From JAEUJM01 sp044221555 (GTDB lineage Bacteria > Actinomycetota > Acidimicrobiia > Acidimicrobiales > DATDAH01): a stretch of 13,706 nt of DNA. Below are positions 12,701-13,706 of the stretch, piece after piece. How positions within the stretch are numbered: the stretch's first letter is position 1; every line of letters starts with the position of its first letter. Below the pieces are notes generated by a model, which had not been told where the DNA came from, did not search any database, and worked only from the letters and a program-made list of their open reading frames with translations. The translations under genes were made by a program, and so were the position numbers. Location of the stretch: assembly GCA_044221555.1 (NCBI GenBank), contig JBGAOY010000047.1, positions 1-13,706 of the forward strand, written 5' to 3'.

Positions 12701-13706
12701 CCACGTTGGAGGCGGCGGCGCGGGTGTCGGTCGAGTCGGTGTAGCCCACGGTGATGCCGTCGCCGACCCGCGCCGGCGACACGTTGCAGGCGTTCAGGTT
12801 CGAGTTGCCGGCGGCGAGCACGTAGGGGACGCCGGCGTCGATCGAGTGCTGCACCGCGTCGTCGAGGGCGGTGCTGTTGGTGGCGCCGAGGCTCATGTTG
12901 GCCACGGCCGGCGCCACGTGGTGGGCGGTGACCCAGTCGATGCCGGCGATGACGGAGGCGTTGGTGCCCTGGGCGGCGCAGTCGAGCACCCGCACGCCGA
13001 TGAGGGTGACGTCCTTGGCCGCGCCCCAGGTCTCGCCGCCCAGGACCCCGGCCACGTGGGTGCCGTGGCCGCTGCAGTCGGCCCCGTTGCGCCCGTCGCC
13101 GATGGTGTCGGTGCCGATCGAGGCGCGGCCCGAGAAGTCCTGGTGGGTGGTGCGCAGGCCGCTGTCGATGACGTAGGCGTTCACCCCGGCGCCGGTGGCG
13201 CGGTCGGTGTAGGTGTGGTCGAGGGGCAGGTCGCGCTGGTCGATGCGGTCGAGGTTCCACGGTGCGTCGGACTGGGTGCCGAAGGCGTGGACGACCCCGT
13301 TCTCCTCGACCGAGGCCACCAGCGGGTCCTGGCTGAGCGCCAGCGCGTCGGCCTCGTCGAGGGCGACGGCGAAGCCCTCGATCGAGTGCTCGTAGGTGTA
13401 GAGCACGTCGCCGCCGTAGTCGTCGGCCAGGTCGGCGGCCCGGCGGTCGACCTGGGAGGGGTCGGTGGGGTTGTCGGGGTTGGCGGGGTCGGCCGGGCGC
13501 AGCGTGACGATGTACTCCCCGGGGACCGCCTGGGCCACCTGGCCGATCTCGCCCTGCCCGGTGGGTGGGGGCTCACTCGGCGTGGCGGGAGGGTCGCTCG
13601 TGCTGCCGTCCGCCGGGCCCGCTGGGTCCGCCGGGCCCGCTGGGTCCGCCGGGCCCGCCGCCGGGTCGGGCGACGTGGTCGTGGGGGTACCCGTGGTGGG
13701 TGGTGC
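6786..13706 (-). CDS. Giant secreted subtilase (S8) with 18 four-cysteine repeats, N-terminus beyond the window
   Basis: At least 2306 residues; the frame is open to the right edge, so signal peptide and start are not seen. Numbering is from the first residue in the window. Residues 1-60 are a Thr/Pro/Ala linker. Residues 63-142 are an I9 propeptide (GEYIVTLRP at the start, IEGFAVAL in the middle, VASVEENGVV at the end), a folding helper and inhibitor removed by self-cleavage, probably near TQSDAPW (144). The S8 protease domain follows with D181 (VIDSG), H214 (SGHGTHVAG), oxyanion N301 (AAGN) and nucleophile S366 in GSSGAAPLVAG; the usual box is GTSMA-PHVAG. Four cysteines in this domain match disulfide positions of proteinase-K-like actinobacterial subtilases. 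Residues 426-2306 are 18 prealbumin-like repeats ending at the stop. No LPXTG motif or C-terminal membrane helix is present. Target substrate and attachment to the cell are unknown. Confidence 0.9.
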   Translation of the reverse strand, partial: APPTTGTPTTTSPDPAAGPADPAGPADPAGPADGSTSDPPATPSEPPPTGQGEIGQVAQAVPGEYIVTLRPADPANPDNPTDPSQVDRRAADLADDYGGDVLYTYEHSIEGFAVALDEADALALSQDPLVASVEENGVVHAFGTQSDAPWNLDRIDQRDLPLDHTYTDRATGAGVNAYVIDSGLRTTHQDFSGRASIGTDTIGDGRNGADCSGHGTHVAGVLGGETWGAAKDVTLIGVRVLDCAAQGTNASVIAGIDWVTAHHVAPAVANMSLGATNSTALDDAVQHSIDAGVPYVLAAGNSNLNACNVSPARVGDGITVGYTDSTDTRAAASNVGPCLDLFAPGVAITSDWYTDDTATQLADGSSGAAPLVAGVVARYLQDRPDATPAEVAQAVHDGATPNHVTDPGTGSPNLLVHANLVPDGSVLTIVTDQRPDDPIDVPFTVCPVEGGPCQTVTLDDDTDPALPRVANMALPAGTAYTVTEGALDGWDLIGLTCDQGTTDLAARQATVTLAADAHATCRFTNEAPVLTITTDAVPGSAQDFTIDVCGPAPDTCRTVVLDDDNDPTRPASTRLVGIAPGGYDVTQAAVAGWDLTALTCLPGGPGDSWDRPSGHAHVEIEPGEQVTCLFVNTKQASLTVVADTDPDGPQDLAFTACTPAIDGSCAAGTSSSFSLDNDADPTLPDRLTFSRPPGQVRVTLDPPTDWGIDTLTCTTAETVDVGRRRVIAELAAGEATTCTFTVRQGSIAIAQDTAPDAGQDFSVHACPVAGPCQDVVLDDDTDTTLPGATTLDGLAPGVWTLTQDEVAGYGLVGLTCTRGATDLAAGQVTLVVLAGQRTTCTFLDRATTLTVVQDTQPDGPQDFTFHRCTGATCTDVVLDDDADAARPRTEVATTLTPGTYTITQAPVAGWGLAQLSCDTGEVVDRGAQTATVELAAGDQTTCTFTDRATSLALQLDAQPDDPHDVTVSACRAGGDCVDAVVDDDPADGTRSSTARWDGLAAGDWTLTASSTAGWGATGLTCTSGEADAAAATVAVHLDAGEQVSCTLTERRTSLTIVQNTAPDGPQDFTFDVCPDSGGACTVVALDDDTDPALPNTVAVPAAAGTYTVTQAAVDSWTVVTLTCDGGQVQLDQRRAEVTLAAGEQRTCSFATTQTTLTVVNDTEPNSAVDVTFATCAGSGGAGGCHSFALDDDADATLPREVTDRALTPGLYTVTQDPVPGHALTRLFCTQGLTSLSTRTATLNLRPGDHPRCTFTVEPTRLFVSQDTQPNGPQDFTYTRCTGPTGADECTPFVLDDDSASTDVLGNTDTRGLPATSYTLTQQPVEGFGLISVSCSGAGAVVDLARGTVTIDLDPGVLVSCTFVNRPTTLTIVHDAQPNSSVDVSYQGCLPAFGPDACGVPFLLDDDTDPTLPASVTATGLAAATYTVTQSATAGLPLTDLTCTAGKVSLGARRATVTLEPGEQVTCTFVNGSAAGTGGATLVIVQDTTPDDAQDFTFTGCSGPGGAQGCGPFRLDDDTDATLPRTVTYAVAPGTEYSITQAAVPGYGLTALTCSSGEVERGLRRVTFEPRPGEQVTCTFVVRATSLTIVQDTSPDGPQDFTFTGCSGPAGARGCGTFRLDDDTDAALPRTVTYAGLGADTYSVTQAETPGYGLTGLSCSAGQVSTARRRATLLLTPGDQVTCTFTARATTLKIVQDTSPNDAQDITFDGCAVAGGAGACTTFALDDDTDATLPSSVTHAGIPAGTYAVTQRAVDGYGVTSISCTKGDLDIGARRVELALEAGEQVTCTFTTTATTLTIVEDLSPNDAQDVDVTTCGPSPSTCVLSTLDDDSDATRSNKAVLGVLGPGTYTAVAAAPAGWGLTGLTCTKGETDAPTGTATVTLAPGEQATCTFVHTRTSLTLVQDTVPNSGQDVALQACAAGTCLDVALDDDSDATLPSTRTLAALAPSTWTVTQAAVAGYALGTLACTSGETDVGQRRAVIALTAGEQVTCTFTLRLTSLTVVVDGQPDDAQDFAFTRCGAGSCAALTLDDDADATLASSAALTGAAAGAYTVTQDTLPTGWAVTSITCTTTESVDLRARRVTIDLAPGEQSTCTFVVSRSTLTVVVDTVANAARDFPFTLCPTTGACTSFNLDDDSDATLTTTRTFPALAAGRYTVTQGVTAGAPRLTIACTTAETPDLAARQVTVDLAPGEQTTCTFTNRVPSITIVQDTIPNSGQDFTYLFCQQFTCGVYVLDDDLFGSTPSVVALGDLTTQTYVITQNPVSGYVLNSVSCTTAETVNLAGGRVTVTLSSWEQVTCTFINVPG
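6789..12431 (-). repeat. Array of 18 prealbumin-like, four-cysteine protein repeats
   Basis: The units run from the first at the right to the last at the left: 12431-12123, 12122-11799, 11798-11472, 11471-11166, 11165-10860, 10859-10551, 10550-10245, 10244-9930, 9929-9606, 9605-9270, 9269-8955, 8954-8640, 8639-8325, 8324-8016, 8015-7713, 7712-7404, 7403-7095 and 7094-6789. Unit length is 101-112 residues. The order of motifs in a unit is S/T-LTIVQDT-PD, then QDFTF, Cys1, a 4-8 residue loop, Cys2, the acidic LDDDTDATLP loop, PGTYTVTQ, G(W/Y)GL-x-x-LTC with Cys3, the RRATVTL strand, and GEQVTCTF with Cys4. All 18 units have exactly four cysteines. DDD is kept in 17 and is DND in the third. The fold assignment as SpaA/CnaB-type prealbumin domain is from motif resemblance. 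Lysine is nearly absent, so isopeptide cross-links are unlikely. Confidence 0.9.
13612..13658 (-). repeat. 18-bp tandem repeat in the N-terminal linker of the subtilase
   Basis: GCCGGGCCCGCTGGGTCC is present as two perfect copies (13612-13629, 13630-13647) and 11 bases of a third. In frame it encodes a repeated Ala-Gly-Pro-Ala-Asp-Pro hexapeptide. The unit keeps frame, so copy-number change would lengthen or shorten the linker. Confidence 0.9.

Noticed and set aside
13536..13538. GTG as the start of the subtilase
   Set aside because: The frame continues open to the window edge with a typical secreted-protein linker, no Shine-Dalgarno precedes the GTG, and starting there would leave no signal peptide for an extracellular protease.

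Overview
The window is very GC-rich with strongly GC-biased third codon positions. It carries F420-type (deazaflavin) redox, DUF1697, double-DUF4389, amidohydrolase-2 and subtilase genes of the kind common in Actinomycetota. I infer a high-GC actinobacterium, possibly a member of the Acidimicrobiia. That class-level placement is a guess from gene content, not from a marker gene.

Layout. 1-67: the last codons of a forward gene that resembles the tail of an HNH (DUF222-type) endonuclease. 68-264: no gene seen. 265-1563 (-): a PD-(D/E)XK nuclease-like protein with a low-complexity linker and a possible winged-helix end. A divergent intergenic region holds an inverted repeat, then comes a forward series of small genes: an F420-type nitroreductase (1768-2148), an ASCH-domain protein (2217-2507) and a class I SAM methyltransferase (2628-3290). 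Converging from the other side on the minus strand are a DUF1697 protein (3350-3895), a membrane protein with two DUF4389 units (3933-5372), an amidohydrolase (5463-6677) and a giant secreted subtilase (6786 to beyond the right edge). Every intergenic stretch is shorter than 300 bases.

The main feature is the subtilase, which fills half the window. It has a Pro/Thr/Ala-rich N-terminal linker running off the right edge, an I9 propeptide, an S8 catalytic domain with all catalytic residues, and then 18 tandem repeats of about 100 residues that end at the stop codon. I read the repeats as prealbumin-like (SpaA/CnaB-type) beta-sandwich domains. Each has exactly four cysteines (72 in all) and an acidic LDDD-type loop. 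No C-terminal anchor is visible.

Regulation. Four genes (nitroreductase, ASCH, methyltransferase, DUF1697) each have a TANNNT-like -10 hexamer exactly 6 nt before the start codon and no Shine-Dalgarno, which is the signature of leaderless transcription. The other three complete genes have Shine-Dalgarno sequences. A perfect 14-bp palindrome upstream of the amidohydrolase resembles a DosR/DevR box. No RNA genes, insertion sequences, CRISPR arrays, phage genes or origin were seen. Apart from the minus-strand run from 13706 to 3350 there is no strong sign that the genes form one pathway.
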